Assembly (NCBI GenBank): GCA_002418835.1
Contig: DIEX01000015.1
Span: 5,214-69,213, forward strand
DNA: 64,000 bases
Direction: 5' to 3'
Source: Spirochaetia bacterium UBA5763
Lineage (GTDB): Bacteria > Spirochaetota > UBA4802 > UBA5550
In this document: positions 16,680 through 23,883 of the stretch, piece after piece
Numbering within the stretch: position 1 is the first letter of the stretch
Layout: the number at the start of each line of letters is the position of its first letter
The notes under the pieces: model-generated
Databases searched by the model: none
Seen by the model: the letters and a program-made list of their open reading frames with translations, nothing else
Told to the model about the DNA's origin: nothing
Program-made: the position numbers and the translations under genes

Positions 16680-16895
16680 TGTCGCGCGACTGGCGAAAGT
16701 GACACGGCCGAGCTTGATTGCCACATCGCTTTCACAGGATGTGATGATGCCGCGAAGGACATGGATGTCCGGGAGCGGCCTGTGGCGCGTCGGCATCAGA
16801 GCATCCTGCTCAAGCGATGTTTGAAAAGCGTTTTGCCTTTGCATACTTTCTTTTGGTCATTTTAAAAGAAAGTGCGAGTAAAAATAAATATTAAA
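16680..16895 (+). repeat. Multi-hairpin repeat, copy D (four-way-junction form)
   Basis: An outer stem ACATCGCTT (16,723-16,731)/AAGCGATGT (16,812-16,820) encloses three arms with no unpaired bases between them. These are TCAC-AGGAT-GTGA (16,732-16,744), TGATGCCG/CGGCATCA (16,745-16,752 with 16,791-16,798), and GAGC-ATCCT-GCTC (16,799-16,811, whose GGA loop reads on the minus strand). Inside the middle arm is GGAC-ATGGAT-GTCC (16,757-16,770). A TTTGCATACTTTCTTTTGG hairpin segment at 16,839-16,877 is shared with copy C. Confidence 0.65.
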
Positions 16896-17063
16896 AGAAG
16901 TGGATAAGCTTCCAGCTCTTCCTTCGGTCGCCCACCACCTTAGCGGGTATGACAGAGGGCGGTGTCCAGCCGGAGTTTACCCCCGCGTATGCGGGGGCGG
17001 GGATGACAGAGAATAATAATCCCCGTGCAGACGGCAGGACTACGTGTGAGAAATAAATACTGC
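16896..17063. repeat. Spacer with small palindromic repeats
   Basis: It contains CCCCCGC-GTAT-GCGGGGG at 16,980-16,997 followed by CGGGGATGACAGA, and an upstream GGTATGACAGAGG. These resemble widespread 'ATGACA' boundary palindromes. No gene is seen. Confidence 0.45.
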
Positions 17064-17342
17064 TTAACTAATCTCAATCGTATCTTCTTCAGGTGCTTGT
17101 TCTCCGAATAACATGACGATTCTTTTATCCTCTCCAACAAGTACAGGTTTTAATCCATTAATAAGATCGTCTGTCTTGCGGCATGCATCAAGAATAATGT
17201 ATTCAAAACCGCGGAGCTGATCACTGTTAATAAGTTTTCTTTCAGCAAGCCCTGCCACTGCCAGGTTGGTAATCAGCAGGGCAGACATGATATCGTAGAG
17301 TTTGTATTCAACACTGTCAGTACGAAAAGCCATAACTTCCAT
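17064..17342 (-). CDS. Small orphan protein, family member 2 (paralogue of 7,955)
   Basis: The 92-residue product starts at an ATG with AAGGAGG 7 nt upstream. It shares with the 87-residue protein at 7,955 the SVEYKLYDI region, the DLINGLKPVL block and the RIVMLF ending, but has diverged to perhaps 40 percent identity by eye. It is divergent from a ribbon-helix-helix gene, whereas paralogue 1 is divergent from an XRE gene. The arrangement of this protein plus a small regulator is therefore conserved although the regulator fold is not. The function is unknown. Confidence 0.6.
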   Translation of the reverse strand: MEVMAFRTDSVEYKLYDIMSALLITNLAVAGLAERKLINSDQLRGFEYIILDACRKTDDLINGLKPVLVGEDKRIVMLFGEQAPEEDTIEIS

Positions 17343-17370
17343 CGGTAGCCTCCTTTTGTGTTACTTTACC

Positions 17371-17402
17371 GTCATAGCGTCATAGCGTCATAGCGTCATG
17401 AC
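17371..17402. repeat. Tandem octamer repeats in divergent promoter region
   Basis: GTCATAGC occurs three times in a row from 17,371, followed by a variant GTCATGAC. It lies between the divergent orphan and ribbon-helix-helix genes. Ribbon-helix-helix repressors bind tandem short sites, so this is a candidate operator. Confidence 0.5.
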
Positions 17403-17619
17403 GGCAAAACGTCAATTTGTTTTTCTTGACATGAATAAAAAAATAAATAATGTGACTTTTATGAATGAAGAAGTTAAAACAACCCTGCGTCTTGATAAAG
17501 ATCTGCATAAGAAGATAAAAGTATTCTGTGTAGAGCATGATATATCATTGCAGGAGTTCGCTCTGAACTCCATGATATACTGCATGGACAAGAAGATCGT
17601 TTCTAAAAATAATAAGTAA
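17398..17619 (+). CDS. Ribbon-helix-helix DNA-binding protein
   Basis: The core EEVKTTLRLDKDLHKKIKVF then CVEHDISLQEFALNSMIYCM is the strand-helix-helix pattern of Arc/MetJ-type regulators, many of which are antitoxins or plasmid copy regulators. Three starts are possible: ATG 17,398 inside the octamer repeats, ATG 17,431, or ATG 17,461. The later ones would leave the repeats fully upstream as an operator, and TTGACA at 17,426 followed by TAATGT would support a start at 17,461. It is divergent from small orphan family member 2. No toxin gene follows. Confidence 0.65.
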   Translation: MTAKRQFVFLDMNKKINNVTFMNEEVKTTLRLDKDLHKKIKVFCVEHDISLQEFALNSMIYCMDKKIVSKNNK

Positions 17620-17768
17620 AATACTGCGGTAAACAGTTCACCTCCTTCATACTCTCCACCATCTTGTGTATCCGGAAAACCCAAATATATACTGATGCAT
17701 AGTTATAACATGATTGTTGTCAGGGCTCACTCTGTTTGTTTAATAATATCGATACAGATAGGTGTATA

Positions 17769-17918
17769 GGTTTAACACAGGCAGATGTGGCAAAACAGCT
17801 TCAGCAGCAGCAGTCATACGTTTCGAAATGTGAATCCGGCGAGAAGCGGGTTGATGTTATTGAGTTTATGAGGTTTGCAAAACTATACGGTAAAACAATA
17901 GACTGGTTTGTTCAGTGA
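17769..17918 (+). pseudogene. 3' fragment of duplicated XRE regulator
   Basis: From 17,769 the sequence is nearly identical to 8,359-8,508 and encodes LTQADVAKQLQQQQSYVSKC to YGKTIDWFVQ. It lacks the first HTH helix. An ATG at 17,736 in unrelated sequence could start a 60-residue hybrid, but the DNA-binding domain would be incomplete. The duplication continues without break into repeat copy B, so gene fragment and repeat moved together. Confidence 0.7.
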
Positions 17919-17947
17919 TTGTTTTATTGTTCTGTTTTGTTTTTTTT

Positions 17948-18220
17948 ACATCGTTTGAGCGGGTCTATCTTCAGTAACGTTCATGGAGCGGACAGGACGT
18001 CCGCAACTGGCGAAAGCGACACGGACGTCGCTTTGAGCCTGCAACAGTATCGGTAAAGCAAGACTACGGAAAATTACTGTCAGAGAAAGTACTGGTTTGC
18101 TAAAAATATTGGTTGCATAGAGAAGCCGCTCCGGCGCCTGAGGAGTAAGGCTCTCTGCCGCCTGAAGAGCCGCGGGGTTCGCGAAGGGGTGGACGGTTCC
18201 ACCACTTGCAACAGAAAGTT
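17948..18220 (+). repeat. Multi-hairpin repeat, copy B
   Basis: CGGAC-AGGAC-GTCCG lies at 17,989-18,003. An 8-bp perfect stem AAAGCGAC-ACGGAC-GTCGCTTT lies at 18,013-18,034. The CTCC...GGAG, GGCTCT...AGAGCC and GGGGTGG...CCACCAC hairpins of copy A follow, but the four central GGA hairpins of copy A are missing. The right end CAGAAAGTTA at 18,211-18,220 abuts the interior of a protease gene. Confidence 0.7.
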
Positions 18221-18339
18221 ATAGGTGCTCCTGTATCAAGAATCGCATCGACACTATATTCAACTCCATTATTGAAAACAGTAAGTTCAAGGTGAATATG
18301 ATGCCTTTCTATATCAAAAAAAGTTTCAGTTGCCTGCAT
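18217..18339 (-). pseudogene. Retropepsin-like aspartic protease, N-terminal fragment
   Basis: The minus-strand frame encodes MQATETFFDIERHH, then LELTVFNNGVEYSVDAIL and the catalytic DTGAPIT. This is the N-terminal half of a clan AA aspartic protease (the aspartate is in DTGA). After GAPIT the frame enters repeat copy B and loses sense, so the gene is interrupted. The start codon overlaps the end of the preceding gene on the minus strand, as in an operon. The missing C-terminal part of a homologue survives in the fused gene at 10,200. Confidence 0.6.
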
Positions 18340-18556
18340 GGCATCTTAAACCGGAAAAGTTTGATTCACCAGTATATCTGAAAGCGGCAGACTTTGTCTG
18401 AACCGGACCGCTGTAAATATCTTTTTTATTTTTGGAGTGGCGTTTAACAATACCGGATTTCAGATGACCCGTATCATCTAAATCGAAATCAATAATCAGA
18501 AGCCATTCATCAGGATATCTGTTTTTCATTTCATTCCAGGTGATTTTTTCACCCAT
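18326..18556 (-). CDS. Small conserved protein of unknown function upstream of a retropepsin gene
   Basis: The 76-residue protein (TWNEMKNRYPDEWLLIIDFD, a central HSKNKKDIY and an AFRYTGESNF ending) belongs to a type of small protein I associate with cyanobacterial and other genomes, where it commonly precedes a retropepsin-like gene. It has an AGGGAG site and the same promoter and palindrome as the copy at 10,200. This copy appears to end naturally and overlaps the start of the protease fragment by 14 bp. The function is unknown; the pairing suggests a modulator or substrate of the protease. Confidence 0.55.
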   Translation of the reverse strand: MGEKITWNEMKNRYPDEWLLIIDFDLDDTGHLKSGIVKRHSKNKKDIYSGPVQTKSAAFRYTGESNFSGLRCHAGN

Positions 18557-18594
18557 AGCAAAACTCCCTTTATTCAGTTTTTATTACTGAGACA

Positions 18595-18643
18595 TAATAT
18601 ATCTGTAATATTTAACATGTCAAGAATATCAATTTCTGATATT
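18595..18643 (-). promoter_or_regulatory. Duplicate promoter with palindrome
   Basis: TTGACA on the minus strand (18,618-18,623), the -10 region near 18,595-18,600 and the AATATCAGAAATTGATATT palindrome (18,625-18,643) are identical to the block at 10,516-10,565. Confidence 0.6.
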
Positions 18644-18667
18644 AGAAATATTGGTAAGATGTTTGAA

Positions 18668-18760
18668 GCGGGTCTTTCTTCAGTACTGTCCATGGAGCGG
18701 ACAAGGACGTCCGCGACCGGCGAAAGCGACACGGACGTCGCTTTGAGCCTGCAATAGTAT
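18668..18760 (+). repeat. Multi-hairpin repeat, copy C
   Basis: GCGGAC-AAGGAC-GTCCGC (18,697-18,714) has a hexaloop with one extra A compared with copies A and B. AAAGCGAC-ACGGAC-GTCGCTTT lies at 18,723-18,744. The rest of the unit is degenerate; it is inserted upstream of the promoter at 18,595. Confidence 0.65.
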
Positions 18761-18928
18761 CGGTATAGCTTGACCACGAAATATTTTTTATTAGTAATTA
18801 TAACAACTTGGAAAAAGTATCGGCTGTCTAAATAAGCCGCCACGGCGTCTGAGTGGTGACTTTTCTTTGCATACTTTCTTTTGGTCATTTTAAAAGAAAG
18901 TATGAGTAAAGTTTATGATAAAAAAAGT
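18761..18928 (+). repeat. Degenerate repeat DNA
   Basis: It contains TTTGCATACTTTCTTTTGG with a complementary TTAAAAGAAAGTATGAG (18,866-18,904), shared with copy D at 16,839. This is a common CTTTCTTTT/AAAAGAAAG palindrome. No gene is seen. Confidence 0.5.
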
Positions 18929-19062
18929 AACCGCCGCACCGTCAGGTGCGAGAAAAGGGTTTAATAGTACACTTAAAAAACTGATTAATGTTTAAAATGT
19001 TTTAATCCGCAACAGATTTCTCAGTCGCAGTCGCTTCTTCGAAATGACAGGGATGGGGATAC
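18929..19062 (+). repeat. Interspersed repeat family R2, copy 3
   Basis: The block ACCGCCGCAC, TAGTACACTTAAAAA, TTTTAATCCGCAACAGATTT, TCGCTTCTTCGAAATGACAG and GGGGATACAT is homologous to 8,946 and 10,024. A partial further copy (ACAGATTGCCACGTCTCCGG) follows at 19,081. Confidence 0.6.
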
Positions 19063-19141
19063 ATCGACAGGTGTAAAAGGACAGATTGCCACGTCTCCGG
19101 CACTCTCCGTACTGACAAAATATTTTTCAATAATCCTCATC

Positions 19142-19204
19142 TCGATTATATATAAAATAACATCTGTAAAGATACTTGACTGAAACAGTAAAGAGGGTTA
19201 CACT
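19142..19204 (+). promoter_or_regulatory. Recurrent promoter block, copy 3
   Basis: TCGATTATATATA is followed by GTAAAGATAC directly preceding TTGACT at 19,176-19,181, with TACACT at 19,199-19,204 after 17 bp. It precedes the Fic gene. Confidence 0.6.
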
Positions 19205-19233
19205 TATGCTCAATACCGTAGAGGCATGTGATA

Positions 19234-19974
19234 ATGAATGAACTCCTTATAAAAGCAGATGAACTGCAGAAGCAGATAAATGAACTCCGGCCATTAAGCC
19301 GTGAAACCGTTCTTTCATTAAAAGATTACTATAAAATCGGCCTTACATGGTCAAGCAATGCCATTGAGGGGAACACCTTAACCGAGTCTGAAACAAAAGT
19401 TGTAATTGAAGACGGGCTCACCATAGGGGGTAAACCTCTGCGCGATCACCTTGAAGCACAGGGACATGCCGAAGCCTTTGAATATATGCTTGAACTTGCG
19501 GAAAAAAAAAATATTACAGAGAATGATATATTGATGCTTCACCGTATCTTTTACAGAAAAATTGATGATTCAAACGCGGGTGTTTACCGTAAAAGCCAGG
19601 TGTTTATATCGGGATCGAAGTATCCCTTACCCGGGCCTGACAAAGTTCCGCAGATGATGAATGATGTAGTTACAAAGATAGCTGATATCCGTTTAAAGGA
19701 ACATCCTGTTGTTGCTGCTGCAAAGGCTCATCTTGAGTTTGTATTTGTTCATCCCTTTGTTGACGGTAACGGCAGGGTTGCCCGTCTCATCATGAACCTT
19801 GTGCTGATTCAGAGCGGATATAATATTGCTTTAATATCTCCGGTCCGCCGTGCTGAGTATATATCATCAATTGAGGCAGCGCATAAGGATGACGCTGATT
19901 TTATAAACCTGGTATGCGGGTCAGTTATTGAAACTCAGAAAGATTATTTAAGGATGATGAATATTCAGATATAA
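19234..19974 (+). CDS. Fic-domain AMP transferase (class II)
   Basis: The ATG at 19,234 is preferred over GTG 19,228 because GAGG lies 9 nt upstream. The 246-residue protein has the complete Fic core HPFVDGNGRVAR (His173 catalytic). It also has an N-terminal inhibitory helix motif SSNAIEGN (about residues 40-47, with the Glu that blocks ATP), which makes it a class II, self-inhibited Fic protein. These transfer AMP, or sometimes other groups, to protein hydroxyls. No separate target or antitoxin gene is nearby. It sits at the edge of the accessory region, carries the recurrent promoter block, and ends in a strong convergent terminator. Confidence 0.9.
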   Translation: MNELLIKADELQKQINELRPLSRETVLSLKDYYKIGLTWSSNAIEGNTLTESETKVVIEDGLTIGGKPLRDHLEAQGHAEAFEYMLELAEKKNITENDILMLHRIFYRKIDDSNAGVYRKSQVFISGSKYPLPGPDKVPQMMNDVVTKIADIRLKEHPVVAAAKAHLEFVFVHPFVDGNGRVARLIMNLVLIQSGYNIALISPVRRAEYISSIEAAHKDDADFINLVCGSVIETQKDYLRMMNIQI

Positions 19975-19980
19975 ACAAAA

Positions 19981-20046
19981 AAGCCCTCACCTTCCGGCGG
20001 GGGCTTCTTCCGCTGTAGGGGCCGGGCATGCCTGGCCCCTACAGCG
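19981..20046. terminator. Terminator and 13-bp perfect inverted repeat
   Basis: AAGCCC...GGGCTT at 19,981-20,006 follows an A run. CGCTGTAGGGGCC (20,011-20,023) then pairs perfectly with GGCCCCTACAGCG (20,034-20,046). It lies between convergent genes. Confidence 0.7.
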
Positions 20047-20057
20047 TCCCATGTCTG

Positions 20058-22262
20058 TTATATCCTTCCCGCGTTTTTCAGTGCAACAATAACAGTCTTC
20101 TGCTGAAATCTTTCGCCGAAATTTGCCGGTTTTTCAAGATCCATTCTTTTAAGATATGGAGCCGCTTTCTTCGGAACAGGCTTTATCATCTCTGTAACAA
20201 GTTTAAATATAGTGCTTACAGGTTTGGATGCTTTGTATGCAAGGAGCCCTTTAAGTGAACCTCCGATTACAACCTCATCCTGGAGTAAATCTGTTCCGTA
20301 TGGGAATTGCTTGAAGTAACCTTCAGCCTGGTATTTTCTGATGAATGAATCGACTCTTTCAGGATAATTGTTTTTACATTCTTCCGGAATTTCCCAGCTC
20401 TCTTCTATCTTGCCATGCTTTTTAGCTTTTTCAAGGAGCTGTTTCTGGAACCTGGAGTCAGCAACTTTAATCATCTCCTGTGTAACCTGCTCTTCAGATA
20501 AACCCCTCAGGTGAGCGATACCGTATTCTGTTATAACAATGTCTCTCCAGTATTTCGGCACTGTGCAGTGGCCATAGTTGAATACAATATTTGACCTGAG
20601 TGTTTTTCCTGAACCCCTTGTTGCCCTTATTGCCATAATAAGTTTCGCGTCAGGTATGGCGTGTGCCATTGCAACAAAGTTGAACTGCCCGCCAACACCG
20701 CTTACAATACGGCCGTCTTCAAGCTGGTCTGATACAATGGCGCCGTTCAGAGTTGCCATCATACCTGAGTTTACAAATCTCCCCCCTTTTCTCTGAAGGG
20801 TGCGGAGTTCGGAGTCTCCATAGAGCTGGTTGACCTTTTCAACACCGGACATTCCAAACTGGGCTCTCTCCTCCTCAGGCATTTCGTTAAGCGTTTTATA
20901 GAAAGACTCAGGCCCCAGGTAGAATCCGCCGAGAATTATCTGCCCGTTTTTGAGTTTTTTACCAAGGAGTTTCTTAATCTCAGCCATATTATTCGGGTCA
21001 TGTATATCAGCGTTGTATTCTTTGTCGCCATCATAGATAAAGCCGTCTTTATATGTGAGGCCATCTTTGAGGATTCCGAAATGTGTAAGCATTTTAAAAT
21101 CCTTCTCCCTGAGTCTCAGGTGTATGCCGTCATATTCAAAGAGCATCTCGAGGATGTTTTCCGGGATATTGTTCTCGGAGAGTTTACCTTCATTGACAAG
21201 TTTCATTACTGCAATGTTGTCATAGACTTTGCGTTTAAGTATCCCCTTTTTATAAAGCTGCATAAAGGCATCAACAAACATCTCTGATGAACCGTATAGC
21301 CCCTGTTCAAAGGTGCCTGTGCCGCCGAACTCCTCTATAAGTGAAGCATATTGTTTAGTCAGTCCGGCATCATTTATTATTTCATTGTATTTATCATTCT
21401 GAGTATGCCTCATATCAAGACCGGCAACTATGGCGTCACCAAGGGCGCCGATACCAACCTGCAGAGTCCCGCCGTCTTTAACCAGTGCGCTTATATTAAG
21501 ACCGATCATGTGATCTTTTATTGTTACAGCATCTTTAGGCGGCCCGAAAAGCCTGTAGTTGAATTCCGGCCCCTTCAGGAAAACGTCAAATTGATCAGCT
21601 TCATAAACAGCGTCACCATACATAAACGGGAGATTTTCGTTAACCTCGCCGATGATTACCCTTTTTTTCCCTTCCGCTTTCCCCTGGTTAAGGAAGAGGT
21701 TGGCAGTTACATTTATATCAGTGTTGCATCCCATGGAGTACATCATTTTGCCGTTGATCTCCCGGCATGACATCATCTGTCCGAAAACATTTGTGTTCTG
21801 TGTAAAATAGGCATCCCTGGAAACATGAGTATAGTTTGACGGGAGATGGCGTCTCTGCTGTGACGGAAGATCCATGATCGATCCTGCTTTGCTGTAGAAC
21901 TCCCATAGTTCTATGTTTTTAGGGAGTCTGTGCGCGCGAAGGTCAATCATATATTCCAGCTCAGGGCATCCGCCGAAGAGTCTTTCTGAAAGCGGGCCAA
22001 CAAGCCTTTTTTCCAGAGGGCTCTTCCCTTTCGGGATCTCCAGAGAGAGAGCTGTCATGATTTTAAGCTTAATAGAGGGATCTTCTTTTGCCCTGCGGTA
22101 TAACTCGTTTATAAAGAGAACAGACTTACCGAGCCCCAGTGATGTTGCAAAATTTATCTCTTTGCCAACGTAGTTGATTACATCATCAACTACCTTAACC
22201 ACATCATCCGTGATCACACCTGTCCGGCCATACATATGGATGGATTTGTCTAACATATTCAT
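20058..22262 (-). CDS. Acetyl-CoA hydrolase/transferase family protein
   Basis: The 734-residue protein belongs to the family I CoA-transferase/acetyl-CoA hydrolase group. It has the glycine-rich LQVGIGALGDAI near residue 270, GLYGSSEMFVDAF near 320, and the highly conserved C-terminal block GVGGQFNFVAMAHAIPDAK near 540 with ITEYGIAHLRGLS about 50 residues later. Typical members are 430-550 residues, so this is a long variant with N-terminal and middle extensions. It probably moves CoA between acetate or short acids and their thioesters, which fits the fermentative ackA gene further along. It is monocistronic with a good promoter. Confidence 0.8.
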   Translation of the reverse strand: MNMLDKSIHMYGRTGVITDDVVKVVDDVINYVGKEINFATSLGLGKSVLFINELYRRAKEDPSIKLKIMTALSLEIPKGKSPLEKRLVGPLSERLFGGCPELEYMIDLRAHRLPKNIELWEFYSKAGSIMDLPSQQRRHLPSNYTHVSRDAYFTQNTNVFGQMMSCREINGKMMYSMGCNTDINVTANLFLNQGKAEGKKRVIIGEVNENLPFMYGDAVYEADQFDVFLKGPEFNYRLFGPPKDAVTIKDHMIGLNISALVKDGGTLQVGIGALGDAIVAGLDMRHTQNDKYNEIINDAGLTKQYASLIEEFGGTGTFEQGLYGSSEMFVDAFMQLYKKGILKRKVYDNIAVMKLVNEGKLSENNIPENILEMLFEYDGIHLRLREKDFKMLTHFGILKDGLTYKDGFIYDGDKEYNADIHDPNNMAEIKKLLGKKLKNGQIILGGFYLGPESFYKTLNEMPEEERAQFGMSGVEKVNQLYGDSELRTLQRKGGRFVNSGMMATLNGAIVSDQLEDGRIVSGVGGQFNFVAMAHAIPDAKLIMAIRATRGSGKTLRSNIVFNYGHCTVPKYWRDIVITEYGIAHLRGLSEEQVTQEMIKVADSRFQKQLLEKAKKHGKIEESWEIPEECKNNYPERVDSFIRKYQAEGYFKQFPYGTDLLQDEVVIGGSLKGLLAYKASKPVSTIFKLVTEMIKPVPKKAAPYLKRMDLEKPANFGERFQQKTVIVALKNAGRI

Positions 22263-22385
22263 CTTTGTTACCTCTTTAAACCGTGATTTTTATATTTCCG
22301 ATGCCGGATTTGAAATATGACGAATCCAGCCATTTGTTTAGACTGACGCATCAGTACAAAAACAAGCCGACAGGACGGTAAATAA

Positions 22386-22419
22386 ATCAACCACAGGATT
22401 TTGTCAATTCTTTTGACAG
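22386..22419 (-). promoter_or_regulatory. Promoter overlapped by a palindrome
   Basis: On the minus strand TTGACA (within 22,403-22,408) is followed by TATTTA after 17 bp. The -35 is one arm of TGTCAATTCTTTTGACA (22,403-22,419), a candidate operator for the acetyl-CoA hydrolase gene. The rest of 22,263-22,622 is AT-rich, with a GATGACC/GGTCATC inverted repeat near 22,510 and no gene. Confidence 0.5.
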
Positions 22420-22622
22420 TGTAAAAGAAAGAAAATATCTATTTTTTATTACTATTAGGATTAAATAAATTAAAAAATATTCTGAATTAAAAATGAGTTT
22501 AAATAACCGGATGACCCTGTGACCGTCCGGTCATCTGTATTTTATGCTTTATTTTGATATTTTATTTTTAATAAAAACGTATCTGCCGGGAAGCAGTTGT
22601 AAAAGCAATCAACTGAAGTTTA

Positions 22623-23486
22623 TCATCTTGTGAAGTTGAGCCCGAAACCGATCTTTCTCTGGTGCACATTGTAATCTATGAGGCTCTCACCGTATCCGTC
22701 CCAGTACTGCACCATGAGGCTCATGCTGTTAATTGACAGGGGTACTGTGAGATTCAGTTCAACAGCCCCTTTTTTATGGGCAGGATTAAATCTCATGAGA
22801 GAGGAGATATATGTATTGCGGAGCTCCGGTATTTTTACTGTGAGCCCCAGTTCACCGTAGCCGTAATATCTGTGTATGCCGGGATTGTCATCTCCCCCTA
22901 CATCCTCTTCGCCGTCTTTTTTATTCTCCTTCAGCCTGTACCAGGCTTTAAGGGTGGCGATAACGCGGTCATTTTCAAAATAGGGTGTGATATATATCCT
23001 GTTCCAGCTCCGTGAGTCCGGGATGTCTTTACCGTTTGATTCATGCTCAGCCCCTGTATCGATACGGAAGCCGCTCCACATCTTTGTGCGGAAAAAGAAT
23101 TCAGGGTTGAAATTATTTTCACGGAAGGGGCGTGATTCGCTGAAGTCATAAGCCTGCCAGAATGATTTCTGTGTATATCCGAAGTAGAATGCCCATCCGT
23201 AGAATTTAAGGAGCCGCTGCTTGAGGCTCATCTGGAATTTAATTTCATTTTTTTTCCGTCCGTCATATTCATCCATCCATGAGTATGTATAGGGGAGGAT
23301 ATAATTCATCTTATGGGCGGAAAATCCGTTTTTTGTATTATTTGATCTGTTGTAGTCTATAAGTTCCTTAAGGGGGGGAGGGGTGAGGCTGTCCTGTATG
23401 GTGCCCTCAAAATCATCGTCATCCTGAGCAGCGATTGGAGCGGCAAATATTATTATAAGGAGTGCTGTATATATCTTTCTGTTCAT
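22623..23486 (-). CDS. pldA: Outer membrane phospholipase A
   Basis: The 287-residue precursor has a signal peptide (about residues 1-20, ending AAQ). The PldA catalytic block EHESNG...SRSWNR gives His148, Ser150 and Asn162, matching the His-Ser-Asn triad of OmpLA. YTQKSFWQ at about 104-111 and the C-terminal aromatic strand ending in F also fit a 12-stranded barrel. OmpLA hydrolyses phospholipids in the outer leaflet of the outer membrane and is calcium-dependent and activated by dimerisation. Its presence argues for a diderm cell. Two terminator-like hairpins lie upstream on the same strand (see 23,554-23,673). Confidence 0.9.
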   Translation of the reverse strand: MNRKIYTALLIIIFAAPIAAQDDDDFEGTIQDSLTPPPLKELIDYNRSNNTKNGFSAHKMNYILPYTYSWMDEYDGRKKNEIKFQMSLKQRLLKFYGWAFYFGYTQKSFWQAYDFSESRPFRENNFNPEFFFRTKMWSGFRIDTGAEHESNGKDIPDSRSWNRIYITPYFENDRVIATLKAWYRLKENKKDGEEDVGGDDNPGIHRYYGYGELGLTVKIPELRNTYISSLMRFNPAHKKGAVELNLTVPLSINSMSLMVQYWDGYGESLIDYNVHQRKIGFGLNFTR

Positions 23487-23553
23487 GGATTCTCCGTTGT
23501 TTTGTTTAAAACATCTTCATGATCCCTTAATATATGTCAGCAAAAATTTTTAA

Positions 23554-23673
23554 CCCGGGATAAACTCCCGGGGGGAGTCAGGCTTCCTCGAATAGCTTCA
23601 TCCCCGGCTAATAAATTCGCACCTGTTCCCGCTGAAGGATTATTAATAAAAAAACCGGCCCCTGGGGGCCGGT
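23554..23673 (-). promoter_or_regulatory. Two minus-strand terminator-like hairpins upstream of pldA
   Basis: ACCGGCCCC/GGGGCCGGT at 23,654-23,673 is followed on the minus strand by seven T. CCCGGG/CCCGGG at 23,554-23,572 is followed by TTAAAAATTTTT. No minus-strand gene precedes them, so they would end a short transcript or an attenuated pldA leader. Confidence 0.5.
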
Positions 23674-23883
23674 AAACGAAGAAGTGTTTCAGCATTCCTT
23701 TGAATGAAGACGAATAGGAAACTTCATGAAATGAATAGGAGTAACATTTATCAATTAGACCCGCCGCATTAAAAAAAGGTTCCATAAATTTATTTTTTAT
23801 GCATGTTTTAATTAAGATTTTTTTATTGAATCAAATATTACTTCGGAAAACACGATTATATAAGTAATAGAGAGGTGCCGGCC

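Noticed and set aside
16570..16844. Open reading frames of 84-101 codons on both strands
   Set aside because: They are read through the palindromic repeat copy D and have no ribosome-binding site or protein-like composition; the same applies to frames at 8,536-8,885.
16980..16997. CCCCCGC-GTAT-GCGGGGG as a CRISPR repeat
   Set aside because: It occurs once, with no regular spacer array; no CRISPR array was seen anywhere in the window.
22360..22380. GCCGACAGGACGG as a further CsrA-type hairpin
   Set aside because: The possible stem is only 3 bp, it is on the strand opposite to the flanking genes, and it has no neighbouring hairpins.
23537..23785. Minus-strand frame of 82 codons upstream of pldA
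   Set aside because: It spans both terminator-like hairpins, lacks a ribosome-binding site and has no recognisable protein character.
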